Assembly (NCBI RefSeq): GCF_963259705.1
Contig: NC_081852.1
Span: 58,962,859 to 59,026,858 of the forward strand
DNA length: 64,000 bases
Reading direction: 5' to 3'
DNA from: Myotis daubentonii
Lineage: Eukaryota > Chordata > Mammalia > Chiroptera > Vespertilionidae
The notes below the pieces were generated by a model that had not been told where the DNA came from, ran no database searches, and was given only the letters and a program-made list of their open reading frames with translations. Position 1 is the stretch's first letter. The number at the start of each line of letters is the position of its first letter. Below are positions 11,801 to 23,369 of the stretch, piece after piece. The position numbers were made by a program, and so were the translations under genes.

Positions 11801-14800
11801 TAGACTTGTGGTCTAGGAATAGTTTCTCTACTAATGACCCAAATAAAAGCTGGTGCGATGGGCTGAGTAAAGGATGCAATTTTGAGGTCCTGGTGCGTAG
11901 GTGATATTTGAGACAGCATGTGAGGGGTCTGGGCTCTGATGGGCAGGAAAGCGTCCCCAACATGCCCTGTTACCCACATGCATGGTGAAAGGAAGGGCTG
12001 GTTCCATTGAGAGGTCAACCAGCCTCCCATCCTGTTCTGTGACCCCAGCTCTCTCTGGCCCCAGGTCACCTCGCAACCCCAAGTGAGGTTGGAAGGTTTG
12101 ATTAATTCACAGTTGAGAATTAACGGTAGTGAGACTGTGCTTGGCCTTCATGGTTGTGACCCAAGATGGCTTCCTGCTTTCAGCGAGTTCATGGTCGAGG
12201 AGCACGAGCTGCGGAAAGAGAAGATCCAGGAGGACTACAACGACAGGTACTGGGACCAGCGGTACACTGTGGTGCAGCGACAGATCCCATCCTTCCTGCA
12301 GAAGATGGCGGGCAAGGTGCTCAGCACAGGTGATGCCCGGGGTGGGGGAGGGGGAACAGCAGGCCTCAGGAGGGGCCCCATCCTCCCAGACGTGCTGAGT
12401 GTCCTCTGTGATTGTGTCCTGGGAGTGGGTGGGGTGGGCAGGGGTGGGCAGGCAGGCGCCGGGCTGTGCTGGTTTTGTGTCTGGTTCCTGTGGTCTGATT
12501 GGCTGCATTTGTTCCCTGAGCCTAAGAGGTTGTCTCAGTAGGTACCTCTCCTTCCTCATAACTATTGCATTTTCAGAACTTGGTTGCTACTTAGAGGAAA
12601 CCTTTCTCACAACACTGACGCCAGATTTACATACCAACACCAGGTCCCCAGTTCTCTTTGGGCACCAGCTGGGTGTCCTGCAGTCTGACTCCATCCTGAC
12701 ACTACCCGGATGCAATGCAGGCCCCATAGGTTCAGGGCTCAGTCCCTCAAGACTGTCCCACTTCAGATGCCAGCCATGAGTCCCAGGCCACCAAGTTGAC
12801 TACAAATTGGGGGTTCCCAAGACTCCTCACGTTTGATAATTTGCTAGAGTGGCTTACAGAACTCGGAAACAATTTAGCAACTAAGTTTCTGGCTTATTAT
12901 AAAGGATTTGATAAAGGATTTGGATGAACAGCCAGGTGAAGAGGTTTGTGGGGTGAAATCTAGAAGGATCCCAGTACAGGAGCATCTGTCCCCAGGGAGC
13001 TGGGGTGCACCACCTCCCGGCAGGTGGACATGTTCACCAACCCGAACTCTTCAAACCCCTTTGTTGAGGGTTATGAAGGTTCCATCCTATGGGCACAATT
13101 GGGTAAGTCAGTGGCCACTGGTGATTAGCTCAATCCCAGCCCCTAGCCCCCCCCCTCCCCCCCCCCCCCAGACATAAGGGTGGGGCTGAAAGTTCCAGCC
13201 TTCTCATCACCTGGTTGGTACCTCTGGCCACCAGCCTCACCTTCAGCTCTCTGGGGCCTGCCAAGGGTCACCTCATTAGCATAAACTCAGGTATGAGTGG
13301 AGGGGCTTCTGAGTAACAAGATTCCAAGGGTTTTAGGAACTCAGTGCTGGAAACTGGGACGAAAACCAAATATTTGTTGTTATATCACAATATTGCACAC
13401 ATTACAGGGAAAACTATCAAGGACACAGGCCCACTGGGTTCTTAGTCACCCCACTGGGGCAGGAACCTGATGTAGAGACGTGAATGGGGAGTCAGCAGGG
13501 TCTGGGCATTTGGTGAGAGCAGGGCTGTCTGGGATGGGGTTGGGAGATGATTTAGAAGCTGGTTCTCAGGGCTTTTGTTTCCATGCTCTCGATTAGAGAA
13601 ATCAGATGTAAACAGTGACAACAAACCACTGCTTCTGACATCGGTTGGTGACCTGCTCTATGGCTAGAGCAGGTTCCAGAGTTGTTCTCACAGTCTGTTC
13701 TGTGTCCAGTCCTCTAGCTTGTGTGTGGGCCACGACTTGTATGTACAACAGAATGTTTAATCTTACTTCCATCTCTTTTCAGGAAAGTACCTAAATGTGG
13801 TCAGAGAGTGTGGTCATGATGTCACCTGCCCAGTGGCCAAAGAGGTCATCTATACATTGAAGGAGCGAGCATATGTGGAGCAGATTGAGAAGGCATTTAA
13901 CTACGCCAGCAAAGTGCTCCTGGACTTCCTGATGGAGGAGCAGGACCTCGTGGCGCACCTGAGGTGTGCGCTTCCGCCGTGTTAGTGTGGGCAAACGTGC
14001 AGAAGGTTTGCCTAAGACACGGAGCTCCCACCAGTTCCATCTGTCGTTTTACAAATGGGCACACGGCCAGGTCATCGCCAGTCTAACTGCCTGATACCTG
14101 TGGACACAGCCTGCTCCCTGCCCAGGGTCCCCAGGCCCCTCCTTGGCTCCCATAGTGACCCCTCTGCACCCCCCTCGTTGGCCTGCAGGGACCCCTTTCT
14201 GGCAGCTGCCCTGCAGGTCCTGGCACAATGGTCTTGTGCCCCTGCCCAAGAGAGCTGCTCATTGCAACTGACCATAGTCATGTCGCTTTGCATGCATGTA
14301 GCCAGAGCCCTTTGTGTGTGCATGTGGTTTTTTCTTGTCAGTCACCTGCCACCGTTTCTCCAGAGTTTGGGCTGGTCTGCATCCCCAGTGGTCTCACTGA
14401 TGTCTGCCTGTCACCTCTCCAAGGTCCATCAAGCGCTACTTCCTGATGGACCAGGGGGACTTCTTTGTGCATTTCATGGACCTCACAGAAGAAGAGCTAA
14501 AGAAGCCAGTGGACGACATCACGCCCACACGCCTGGAGGCGCTGCTGGAGCTGGCCCTGCGCATGAGCACCGCCAACACAGACCCCTTCAAGGACGACCT
14601 CAAGGTGGGCCTTTACCTGAGAAAGATGGTTGAAATAAAGCCCAGGAGCCTGGCCAGTGTGGCTCAGTGGTTGAGTGTCGACCCATGAGCCAGGAGGTCA
14701 TGGTTCCATTCCCGGTCAGAGCACATGCTCAGGTTGTGGGCTTGATCCCTGGTAGGGGGCACGCAGGAGAAAGCTGATCGATGATTCTCTCTCATCATTG

Positions 14801-17800
14801 ATGTTTCTATCCCTCTCTCCCTCTCTCTTCCTCTCCCTAAAATCAATAAAAACATTTAAAAAAAAAACAATTAAGGTCCAGTGCCTGACAGGTTTTCTTT
14901 CTGCTTCAGTTGAGATGATCCTGTTTTTTCCCCCCTTCATTGTGTATTAACTGGTTTTTGTGAAGATTAGCATGGCCCCTGCGCAAGGTTGACACCCAAA
15001 TTTGTGAAGTGTTCTATATTTAACAAAATAAAAAAGAACACTTTTTTCCGTTACAGTTACCGTACGTTATTGCACTGCCTTCAGGTGAGGGCACAGCGAT
15101 TAGACATCTGCACACTTTGCGAAGGGCTCATACTCCATGTTCTTCTGTTTCTCTCCCCCAAGATTGACCTGATGCCTCATGACCTCATCACTCAGCTTCT
15201 GCGGGTTCTGGCCATTGAGACCAAGCAGGAGAAGGCCATGGTGCAGGCCGACCCCACGGAGCTCTCTCTCAGCGGCCTGGAGGCCTTCTCTTTCGACTAC
15301 GTGGTCAAGTGGCCGCTGTCGCTGATCATTAACAGGTGAGTGGGTCCCTGGGCCCCAGCTTCAGTGAACAGTTTTCAGGCAGAAGAATCAGATGTGCCTG
15401 CCCACTGCATTGTTTTGTAGCCATTTGTGTCCTGTGGGGGTTACCGGGTAGCCTGGTGGCCCAGATGCAGAACTGTGTGTCAGTGACAGCCGGAGCCTCG
15501 TTTATGATGTCAGGTGTCGGTGGAATCTCACGCCCTCTCCTCCGCAGGAAGGCCCTGACGCGTTACCAGATGCTGTTCCGGCACATGTTCTACTGCAAGC
15601 ATGTGGAGCGGCAGCTCTGCAGCGTCTGGATCAGCAACAAGGCCGCCAAGCAGCACGCATTGCACTCCGCCAAGTGGTGCGTTCTCTGTCCACACGGGGC
15701 AGCAGTCCTAGGATGCACACCCATGCGGTGCAGGGCTATTGCTGACCACCAGGTGCCCAGGTCACTGCCCTGTCCCCCAGCCGCCTGCACAGACCTGTGG
15801 GCCTGCCACCCCGTCTGGGCGGGAGCCCTCGGAGGACCTTGAGCCTCCTCCCAGGGTGGGGACCTTGTGGTGTCAGCACTCCACCTCTTTAAGCCTGAGG
15901 CACTCTGCCTGCTGGTCTGTGGCCCCAGGTGTTGCTGTGCCTGTGTCTGAGCCTCAGGAGCTGCATCGTGGGTTGTGCTCAGAGCAGGTGTACCTGCCGA
16001 CCACCTGCACACGCTGGGGCTGGGGAAGGGCGGGGAGCAGGAGGGTCTTGTACAGGCGCCAGCTCCACAGTGTCTCTGGGATGTCTCTGTTCACCCAGGT
16101 TTGCCGGCGCCTTCACGCTGCGCCAGCGGATGCTGAACTTTGTCCAGAACATTCAGTACTACATGATGTTCGAGGTTATGGAGCCCACCTGGCACATCCT
16201 CGAGAAAAACCTGAAGTCCGTGAGTTCTGACGTAACTGCTGTAACACTTAGACTCTGCAGCAACCCGGGCTCTCACATTGCAAGGTCCTCAGAGAGGAAG
16301 GTGCTAGGGTGATGCCACCAGCGAGGCCTCACTCAGAGCCTCATTGGGAGAAGCTGCACCTCTGTACACACGCTGTCCTTCCTCACGTGACAGGGTGGTT
16401 TGTGTGGCGTGGGGGATCTGCTCCCACACACCCTGTAGCCCCAGGACCAAGCTGTTGAACATCGTGGACGCCTTGTCCTCTGGGAGCTCTGAGAGCCTCA
16501 GAACTGGGGGCCCTGCGCTCCCACCAGCACGTGCTGGGCCCTCTGGGGCTTCTCAGCCAAAAGATCAATTGCCACCAAATTCCAGAAGCAGGAAGTGGCA
16601 AGTGGCAGTGTTTCCTTCTTGCTTCCTGTCTTTAGGGATCAAAACCTTGGACTTTGGGGGCATGTTCAGTATTACTTCCTGTTAGTGGTATAGGAGTTTC
16701 CCCCAAAGACCACAGGGTCAGTTTTTAAATGGAAATAACACGAATGTGTGCAAAGCCAGGGCTGAAGCCCCGGGGGCACACGTCAACCTGGTGTGCTCCC
16801 TGCAGGCCTCCAACATCGACGATGTGCTGGGGCACCACACAAGCTTCCTGGACAACTGCCTGAAGGACTGCATGCTCACCAACCCCGAGCTGCTCAAGGT
16901 CTTCTCCAAGCTCATGTCCGTGTGCGTCATGTTCACTAACTGCATGCAGGTGCGTGCCGCAGCCCTGCCCACCCTGATCCCTCTCTGTCCATCAGCCAGC
17001 AGGTGCTCCTGAGTGTCCTTCCTGAGCCCACCTGGCCCGTGGGCAGGAACCCCGGCTGCAGGGTCTCTGTCTGGGCCTGTTGCTGAACACCTTGCATTCT
17101 TCTTGTCAGAACTTATTTGATTTCATTTTTATTGGGCGCCTGTCCTAAGCAGTGGCTCAAAAGCAGTGGTACAGAAAACAGTGTCAGGAGGCAGATGGGG
17201 TGACGCGGGGGTTCACCAGGGCTGAAGGCTACTGGGACGTCTGAACCAGTGTGAAGGCAGACTAAGCCTGGGATGTGTTGGCTGATGACAGAGGGGTCAG
17301 GAGCATGTGAACTTGGTTCCTCAGACATTTAGGAGCCATATATGGGGTTGCAAACTGGAGAACACCATGAAAAGCAAGTGTTTTCAGAAAAATAGGTCCA
17401 TAAGCCGTTGGGGCAGACGGGAATGGTGTTGACCTGTCTGCAGCCTCCCAGAAGGCCCACCCTCTGTCCTCGAGTCTGCAGATGTCCCGGATGCAGGGGG
17501 CGTTTCATGGGACCAAATAGGTTGTAATGAAAGTTTTCTTTGGGCCCTCAAGAGGTTTACACAGAGCATGAAATTGGACGATGAGCTGGGCCGCCTGACT
17601 CTGGAACACGGCACGATGCAGGGGCCGCCCACCGAGGCTGAGCGGGCGGAGGAGCGTGCCCGGAAGGAGCTCGCCAGGAAGGTACGTGGCCTCGGGGGTT
17701 AGTCCAGCAGGTCCTCCATCTTCCTGAGAGATTTGACAGTGTTACGATTCTAATACTTAAAAACTAAACCCGCTACCACCCTTTCATTTCTGGCTTGAGT

Positions 17801-19440
17801 TTGATTAAAAGACAACCATCTTAAAATTAGGTTCCAAACACAAGCCACAGAAATCCCCTGAGCGCCAGGGTGAGGCCGGCTTATCTGCACAACAGGCGGT
17901 GGTTCAGGGCTGAGCTGTAGGGCCGCCCAGCAGAACCTGGCACTCAGCAAGTATAGGTTAGAGTCTTTCCTTACCTGAAGGTCAGGCCGCTCTCAGATGC
18001 CAGCATGCAGGTCCATGGGTGGAGGGGTCATGGGTTCAGGCGCCAGCTCCCATGGTCCCTGTTTCGTCCCCTCATGGGCAGAAAAAAACACGGACTGTGC
18101 TGAAGTCTGAGCTGCACAAAGAAAACCCTGGTGCCCTGTGGCCAGGAGAAGAGGCCCAGCTGCCCAGGGCGGCTCCATCCTGTGGTCTCAGGACCTCATT
18201 TATTTTTTTTTTAAATATATTTTTACTGATTTGAGAGAGGGAGAGAGAGATAGAAACATCAATGATGAGAGAATCATTGATAGGCTGCTTCCGGCACATC
18301 CCCTAGTGGGGATCAAGCCTACAACCTTGGCATGTGCCCTTGACTGGGATTGAACCTGGGACCCTTCAGTCTGCAGGCCGACACTCTATCCACTGAGCCA
18401 AATCGGCTAGGGTGGTCTCAGGAACTTTTATGATGCCCTACCTATACCTTTTATCACTTGGAACCTTCTTGAAGTCCTTTCTTCTATTGGAAGAACTTAA
18501 AAGGAAGGTCAAGGCAAGCTGGGCTCCTGTCTTCCAGCACCTGGCCGAGCATGTGGACACGCCTCAGCTGGCCTCCAGCTTCGAGGCCACCATCAATAAG
18601 TTTGATAAGAATTTTTCAGCCCATCTACTTGACCTCCTGGCCCGGCTGAGCATCTACAGTACCAGCGACTGCGAGCACGGCATGGCCAGCGTCATCTCCA
18701 GGTGGGTGTGGGCAGCTTTCCTGTTGTGAGCCCTGTCCCTGCCCCCGCGTGACTGCGAGGCCCAGGTTCCCTGCTGTCGTCTCTCACCTTCACCCACTCG
18801 GGTCAGCACAGACAACATGAGGCCAGTTCTGCTCAGGCCTGAGGTTGTCTGTCCTTGGCCTCCTTATGCTGCTGGTCCCCCGTCACTCCCTGAAGTGACA
18901 ACACGCTTCGGTTCCCTGGTGTGCATTCCCCAGTAACAGGCAAGCCGTCCGGCAATGCCCCCACCATCGGTCCGTGTCCATGGACCTCGGTCAGCCTCAC
19001 TCTCCGCAGTGCTCCCGGGCCAGGACCCAAGGAGGACCCCCTTCAGCCCTCTACCTTCCCCCAGCAACAGTGTCACCCCGAGTCAGATGAGCAGTGAGAT
19101 GGGGGCCGTGGGCGGATAGCGATGGAAGGATGTCCCTGCCACCTAATGCAGGGTCCTGTAGCCACCACAGGGTGGGTGCCCAGACACTCCAGCCCCGTCC
19201 TCACCCCTCAGGCTCGACTTCAACGGCTTCTACACAGAGCGCCTGGAGCGCTTGTCTGCAGAGAGGAGCCAGAAGGCAGCCCCCCAAGTGCCCATTCCAC
19301 GGGGGCCCCCAGCACCAGCGCCCAGGGTCGCCGTCACTGCCCAGTGAGGCCCTCGGACCCTGCACCCACCACAGCTGAAGGAGGGACGGATGGGCTGGGG
19401 GGTGCTGTTGCGGACAGATGAGGTCAGGGTTTCTAATAAA
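5803..19440 (+). CDS. TUBGCP2: TUBGCP2, gamma-tubulin complex component 2 (GCP2), 905 aa; CDS 5836-19347
   Basis: Encodes GCP2, a core subunit of the gamma-tubulin small complex and ring complex that nucleates microtubules at centrosomes. Coding exons: 5836-5985, 6992-7120, 7834-8010, 9123-9282, 10130-10337, 10541-10740, 11091-11280, 12184-12329, 13783-13963, 14424-14604, 15163-15335, 15548-15676, 16099-16219, 16806-16949, 17553-17681, 18538-18701, 19212-19347. All junctions are GT-AG, the phases agree, and they sum to 2718 nt; human GCP2 is about 902 aa. The start MSEFRIHHDVNELLSLLRVH and the end PAPRVAVTAQ match the orthologue. The N-terminal (GRIP1) and C-terminal gamma-tubulin-binding (GRIP2) halves are both intact, with FIEEKSSFEYGQVNHALAAA near the GRIP1 start and IKRYFLMDQGDFFVHFMDL before the C-terminal half. 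A noncoding first exon ends at 2477. SINEs and a U6 pseudogene lie in introns only. Confidence 0.97.
6348..6606 (+). mobile_element. Ves-type SINE, long form with GAGGATTAAC tail
   Basis: Head TTGGCCAGTTTGGCTCAGTA, a duplicated GGTTCGATTCCTGGTCAA / GGTTTGATCCCCGGCC B-box region, GTGCAGGAGGCAACCAATCG, a CT-rich run and the tail ATCCTCATTGAGGATTAAC plus A-rich end. In TUBGCP2 intron 2. Confidence 0.85.
8505..8606 (+). repeat. MIR SINE fragment
   Basis: Contains GTGCTGGGTCCAGCACCTCA followed by GTGTGACAGATGAGGAAACT, the core-to-tail signature of mammalian MIR. In TUBGCP2 intron 4. Confidence 0.65.
11530..11782 (-). mobile_element. Ves-type SINE, long form
   Basis: On the minus strand: head AAGCCCTGGACCATCTGGCT with TCAGTGCTCAGAGCATCGG, then CAGGAGGCAACCAACTGATG, CT-rich run, and tail ATCCTTGGGTAAGAATT with poly-A. 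In TUBGCP2 intron 8. Confidence 0.85.
12590..13410. repeat. Ancient interspersed repeat, LTR-like (family uncertain)
   Basis: A stretch of about 0.8 kb in TUBGCP2 intron 9 has phrases found in an old, abundant mammalian repeat: GGCTTATTATAAAGGATTTG, TTCACCAACCCGAACTCTTC, GGTGATTAGCTCAATCCCAG, and a 3' end with AAATATTTGTTGTTATATCA. It reads like a solo-LTR or long non-coding transposon relic with no open frame. The family name is not claimed. Confidence 0.4.
14648..14870 (+). mobile_element. Ves-type SINE
   Basis: GCCTGGCCAGTGTGGCTCAG head, GGTTCCATTCCCGGTCAGAG B-box, GATCCCTGGTAGGGGGCACG central part, CT-rich segment, and AAAATCAATAAAAACATTT tail. In TUBGCP2 intron 11. Confidence 0.9.
14941..15024 (+). 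pseudogene. U6 snRNA pseudogene (5' end eroded)
   Basis: GAAGATTAGCATGGCCCCTG, then CGCAAGGTTGACACCCAAAT and TTGTGAAGTGTTCTATATTT match the middle and 3' end of U6 snRNA with scattered substitutions. The 5' stem region is degraded and no upstream PSE or TATA element is evident. Probably a retrocopy. In TUBGCP2 intron 11, beside a SINE. Confidence 0.85.
18198..18415 (-). mobile_element. Ves-type SINE, full length
   Basis: On the minus strand: CCCTAGCCGATTTGGCTCAG, then a tRNA-like head, CCCAGTCAAGGGCACATGCC, CCCCACTAGGGGATGTGCCG, a CT-rich run and an A/T-rich tail. Lies in TUBGCP2 intron 16, about 120 bp upstream of exon 17. Confidence 0.9.
19435..19440 (+). terminator. TUBGCP2: TUBGCP2 polyadenylation signal (AATAAA)
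   Basis: Canonical AATAAA 88 nt after the TUBGCP2 stop codon (19345-19347), followed by a T/G-rich stretch (TGTGTTGCGTGCGCTGTTGC), as expected for a cleavage site. Confidence 0.85.
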
Positions 19441-21435
19441 GTATCTGAAGTACATGTGTTGCGTGCGCTGTTGCCATTTAAGTATAAAGTCTGAATGTTA
19501 TCTGCTCAGTCTGTCTTTCTCAGGGCAGAGCAGCCTCCCAGACCAGAGTGGTGTCTCCATGGTGTGCTGACCTGTGAGCCGCACTTTAGGGGATTTTTTT
19601 TTTTTGGTCTCAAAGAAAAAGGCATTTGAGCAACATTAGAATAATTGCCAAGGTGCCTTGCGGGGAGACGGGCTGGGCTCCCTGGAGTCTGCCAGAACCC
19701 TCAAACCCATGGGCTGGGGTTTGCTCCTGGCACTAGGGGGCAGCAGCTCCTTGTGCGGTAGGTGAGTTGTGACCTGCATCCACGAATGTGCAGCCTGGGG
19801 CTGTGGCTGAGGCCTGTGTCCTTAGGACAGCCCTGAGGTGGGAACATGCCCGCCCAACCCATTCCACGACCTGTGGGCTCCCCATCTGGCAGTAGATGGC
19901 ACACCAGCCCTGAGGACGATGCTGCCACGAACACCTCTGGGCCACTGCTGACTCATGCAGCCATTTTCGAAATTCAGTCTGAACCACCTGCTCCAGGTGG
20001 CCTCCTGGGCAGCTGAGGAGGCATGAGACTAGAAGCAGCCCGGGCACACAGACAAGATCCCCTGGGGTGAAGGTAGGAGTGGCTCTTGGCCTGGGCTGCT
20101 GCCCGCAGGACTGGGCAAGCCACAAAGTTTCCTCTTCTGCAGGTTGTGCAGATGCGATCTGAGTAAACAAGCGTATCTGCCAACCCCGTTGCCAGTCGTG
20201 GTGTCACGCAACTGGGGGACTGAGCAGAGGAACCCCTGGCTCTCGGTGAGGGACCTACTGCCTGGCCCTGAAGCCCAGGTGCCCTGTCCCTGTCCCGCAC
20301 CTCCAGGCTGCAGGTGGTTGAGGGGACCAGTTAGATGTGTCCTGTGGGTGGGTGGCGGTTCCTGTGTGGTAGGAGCCTCTGGGCCCACATGGGTCCTGGC
20401 TGCTACTGTGAAGCCCCTGCCTGTCCGTGAGCTGCGCACAGGGCATCGGGTCAGCTCACTGTAAAGCCTCATGGTCAGGGCGGACACGCTGCTTTTAAAC
20501 TTTTTCTGTGAAACAACTTGGAAAATGTGACGAAGGAACAGAAGGAAACCTGCTGGGGGGCTTGCGGTTCACATGGCATCTATCACAGCCATGAGTGAGA
20601 GCCTCCACAGGGCCCACTCGGTCCAGGCCTGGTCGCTGTGCCCACACCGCTGCTGTGGCCAGGGCTTCCCTGTTACTTCTGTTCAAGATGCCCCCAAAGT
20701 CTGTGTCAGCCCCTCTGCCTTTTCCTGTTATGCCATTCCCTCAGGGGAAATAATGGCCCCCTGAACTTTAACCTCTGGTCTGGAACCACCTGTGGACACC
20801 ACCACCTCTCGAGTCCCTGACATGCTGTCACCCCAGCATCCCAGGGAGCATGTCTGGGATTATGAACAAACGCACTTGGCTCAGCTGCAGGAGGCCTGGA
20901 CCCCCAGCCTCTGTGTCAGGCCAGAGTGGGGTGACCCCATCCAGCAGGACAAGGAGGGCAGAAACGAGGGGAGGTCCCCATGAGCAGGCTGCCTTCACTG
21001 CTATTTGGGGCCCCCCAGAGCAGAGCTGGGCGACCCCCATGGACAAGCCCACCCGGAAGTGGCCTCTGCACAGAACAGGGTCTGTGAAGGTGAAGCGGAT
21101 GGCACCCCGGTGCTCCCCTCCCCAGTGAGGCCTCTGCAGCCCGTTCGAGCAGGACCAGGGCCTGGGTGGATTTCATGCTGCCGTAGAAGCTTTCTGTTCC
21201 CCAGGAAGTCAGGGTATCCCCCACCTTCAGACTCACCCACCCGAGACAGCCTTTCACATGCCACTTTCCCCACCAGGGCCCAGCCTTGCAGGGAGGGGCT
21301 CAGAGTAGTCTGTTTGCCTCCCTCTCCCTTAATTCAGTCCACATTTATGAAGTTTTTCCATGTGCTGGACAGCGGGCACCATCCAGGAGCCCCAGGGGAC
21401 CAGCAGTAGCCATAAGAACACCAAAGAGCATGGGG
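19441..21435. other. TUBGCP2-ADAM8 intergenic spacer
   Basis: About 2 kb without a recognisable gene. I see only short chance ORFs and an L2/MIR-like scrap near 21333-21415. No convincing conserved element or RNA was identified by eye. Confidence 0.55.
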
Positions 21436-21848
21436 CAGGAAGGATAAAAGGGAGGGGCGGGGCACCCTGACCAAGGTGCCCCAGACCCCGCCCCTCCCAG
21501 CATCCGGAGGGCGGGTCCTAGTGGGTAAGGGCGGGTCTGGGCCGGGCCCCCTAGGAGAGCCTCAGGGCCAGTGTTGGGACCAGACGTGTTCCATAGATCA
21601 CAGAGCCACATCCCTGCACACACCGCTGACTTTGGACCCTGGATCCCCACGTCCTGTTTGCTCCTGCTGGCTCCTGAGTCCCCCATCTGTGCTGTTGGAT
21701 CCTAGACCCCGGATCTCCAGGCCACCGGATCCCCATCCACACTCCACCACCCTCCCCTCATCTGGATCCCAGACCTCGGAATCCTCATCTGTGATCCCAG
21801 ACCTCCACCCGTGCTCCAGACCCCTGAGTTCCCATACACACCTCGGCC
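21436..21848 (+). promoter_or_regulatory. ADAM8: ADAM8 promoter and 5' UTR region
   Basis: A TATA-like GGATAAAAGG at about 21440 precedes GC boxes (GAGGGGCGGGGC near 21452, CCCCGCCCC near 21487, GGGCGGG near 21511 and 21530). Between 21590 and 21840 there is a degenerate repeat built on CCGGATCCCCA / GATCCCAGACC, probably 5' UTR. Start site not fixed. Confidence 0.5.
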
Positions 21849-23324
21849 ATGCTCCACCTCGGGGTCTGGCTGCTCAGCGTGTGGTGGCTGCAGGGTGAGT
21901 GCTGGATGTGGGCTCTGACCAGGGGGAGGGAGCTGCTCCCTGCCAGAGGCTGGTCACCTGGCCTGTACCCGCACTGTGCTCTGTGCTGGTCCCACTGGGA
22001 GGCCCTGAGAGGGGACAGACTGACCTTCAAAAGGGAAGTGAGGGAACCCTGTGCCTGGGTCATTCCTGGGCTCCTAGTGGGAACTGGGGCTGGGATAGAG
22101 CAGTGATCGCCCATCCCTACCCGGATCCCCACCCCAGGAAGGAAGGGAGGACTGAGGAGCAGTACCTGGAGCTGAGAGGAGGGGATGTCTAGCCACCTGG
22201 GGACCTGATTCCCCCTCCTGCTTGGGGAGGACCAAGCAGGCTGCTGGCTCTGGCCCCCAACCGGCTCGAGAACTTCCTGTCTGGATTCTGTGGTGTCCCA
22301 TCCCCACTGTGGAGGCAACCGAGCGAGTGGCTGGGGCCACAGGACTGAGTTGGGCGCCCCAGGGCCTCTTGAGCCTGGAGGTTTGCAAGATAATGGTCAC
22401 AAGACACCTGTTAATACCTTAAAAGGGAGAGGACAGGGTCTTGGGTGGCTGATCTCCAGCACCCAACTCAGCCTGCCCTGCGGCCTGTTGCTGGCTATGT
22501 GGGAGCTTCTAGTGCCAGGGAGGCCGTCAGCTCCCCTGTTAGACGCAATTGCTCCGTTAGTTGTGGGCTCCTGGAGGGGCTGCCTGGCCCCAAGCTGGGG
22601 TCCTGTTGTCTTCCTGATGCCAGATCCGAGTCTGGTCCCCACTGTCTCACCTAGGAAGGGGCCTCCCAGGGCAGGAGGATGGGTGCCCTGCACACCTGCT
22701 GATCCCCTTCTCTCCCACAGTGGCTGCCCCCAGTCCCCCCTTGCCCCACGTGGAGCAGTACGAGGTGGTGAGGCCCCAGCGCCTGCCAGGTCCTCGTGCC
22801 CGCAGAGCCCTGCCCTCCGGCGTGGTGAGTCTTGGCCGGACAATGGCCTGGCGGTGGTGTGGGGGGTCCCTCTCTGGCCCCACAGCGCCCAATTAGAAGA
22901 TGATAGCTCCTGTGTGTCCCAGCCCGTTGTGAGGGGCCAGCCTTGGGGCTGAGGGCCAGGTGGGCTGAGGGCTTTGGGGCAGACTTGAGGGGGCTCACAG
23001 CCCACCTGGGCTCCGCATCCTGGACCCCCCCTGTTTGCTTGGTTCAGGACCTGTACCCAGAAAGTGTGAGTGACGTCCTCCTCAAGGCCTCACCTTCCTG
23101 CTCCCTGCCTCTCCCTGTGGGCAGGGCCAGGGGCTGCCCCAGCCACTCCCCGGTTTCACTCAGCAATGACAAGTCAAATTCCTCCTCAGACTAGAGGGGT
23201 GGCTGGCTCCCCAAGAGCCTGTTGCATTATATGGTTGCAGAGACACCCTTTCCTAGGGGCTTTGGCCTGGGCTGAGATACCCAGAGCTGCCTGGGGTCAT
23301 TCCTGGAACCCATGTGGGGTGTGC

Positions 23325-23369
<45 letters not shown>

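Noticed and set aside
12908..13177. An ORF in TUBGCP2 intron 9
   Set aside because: It falls inside the old interspersed repeat and ends in a C/T-rich low-complexity run.
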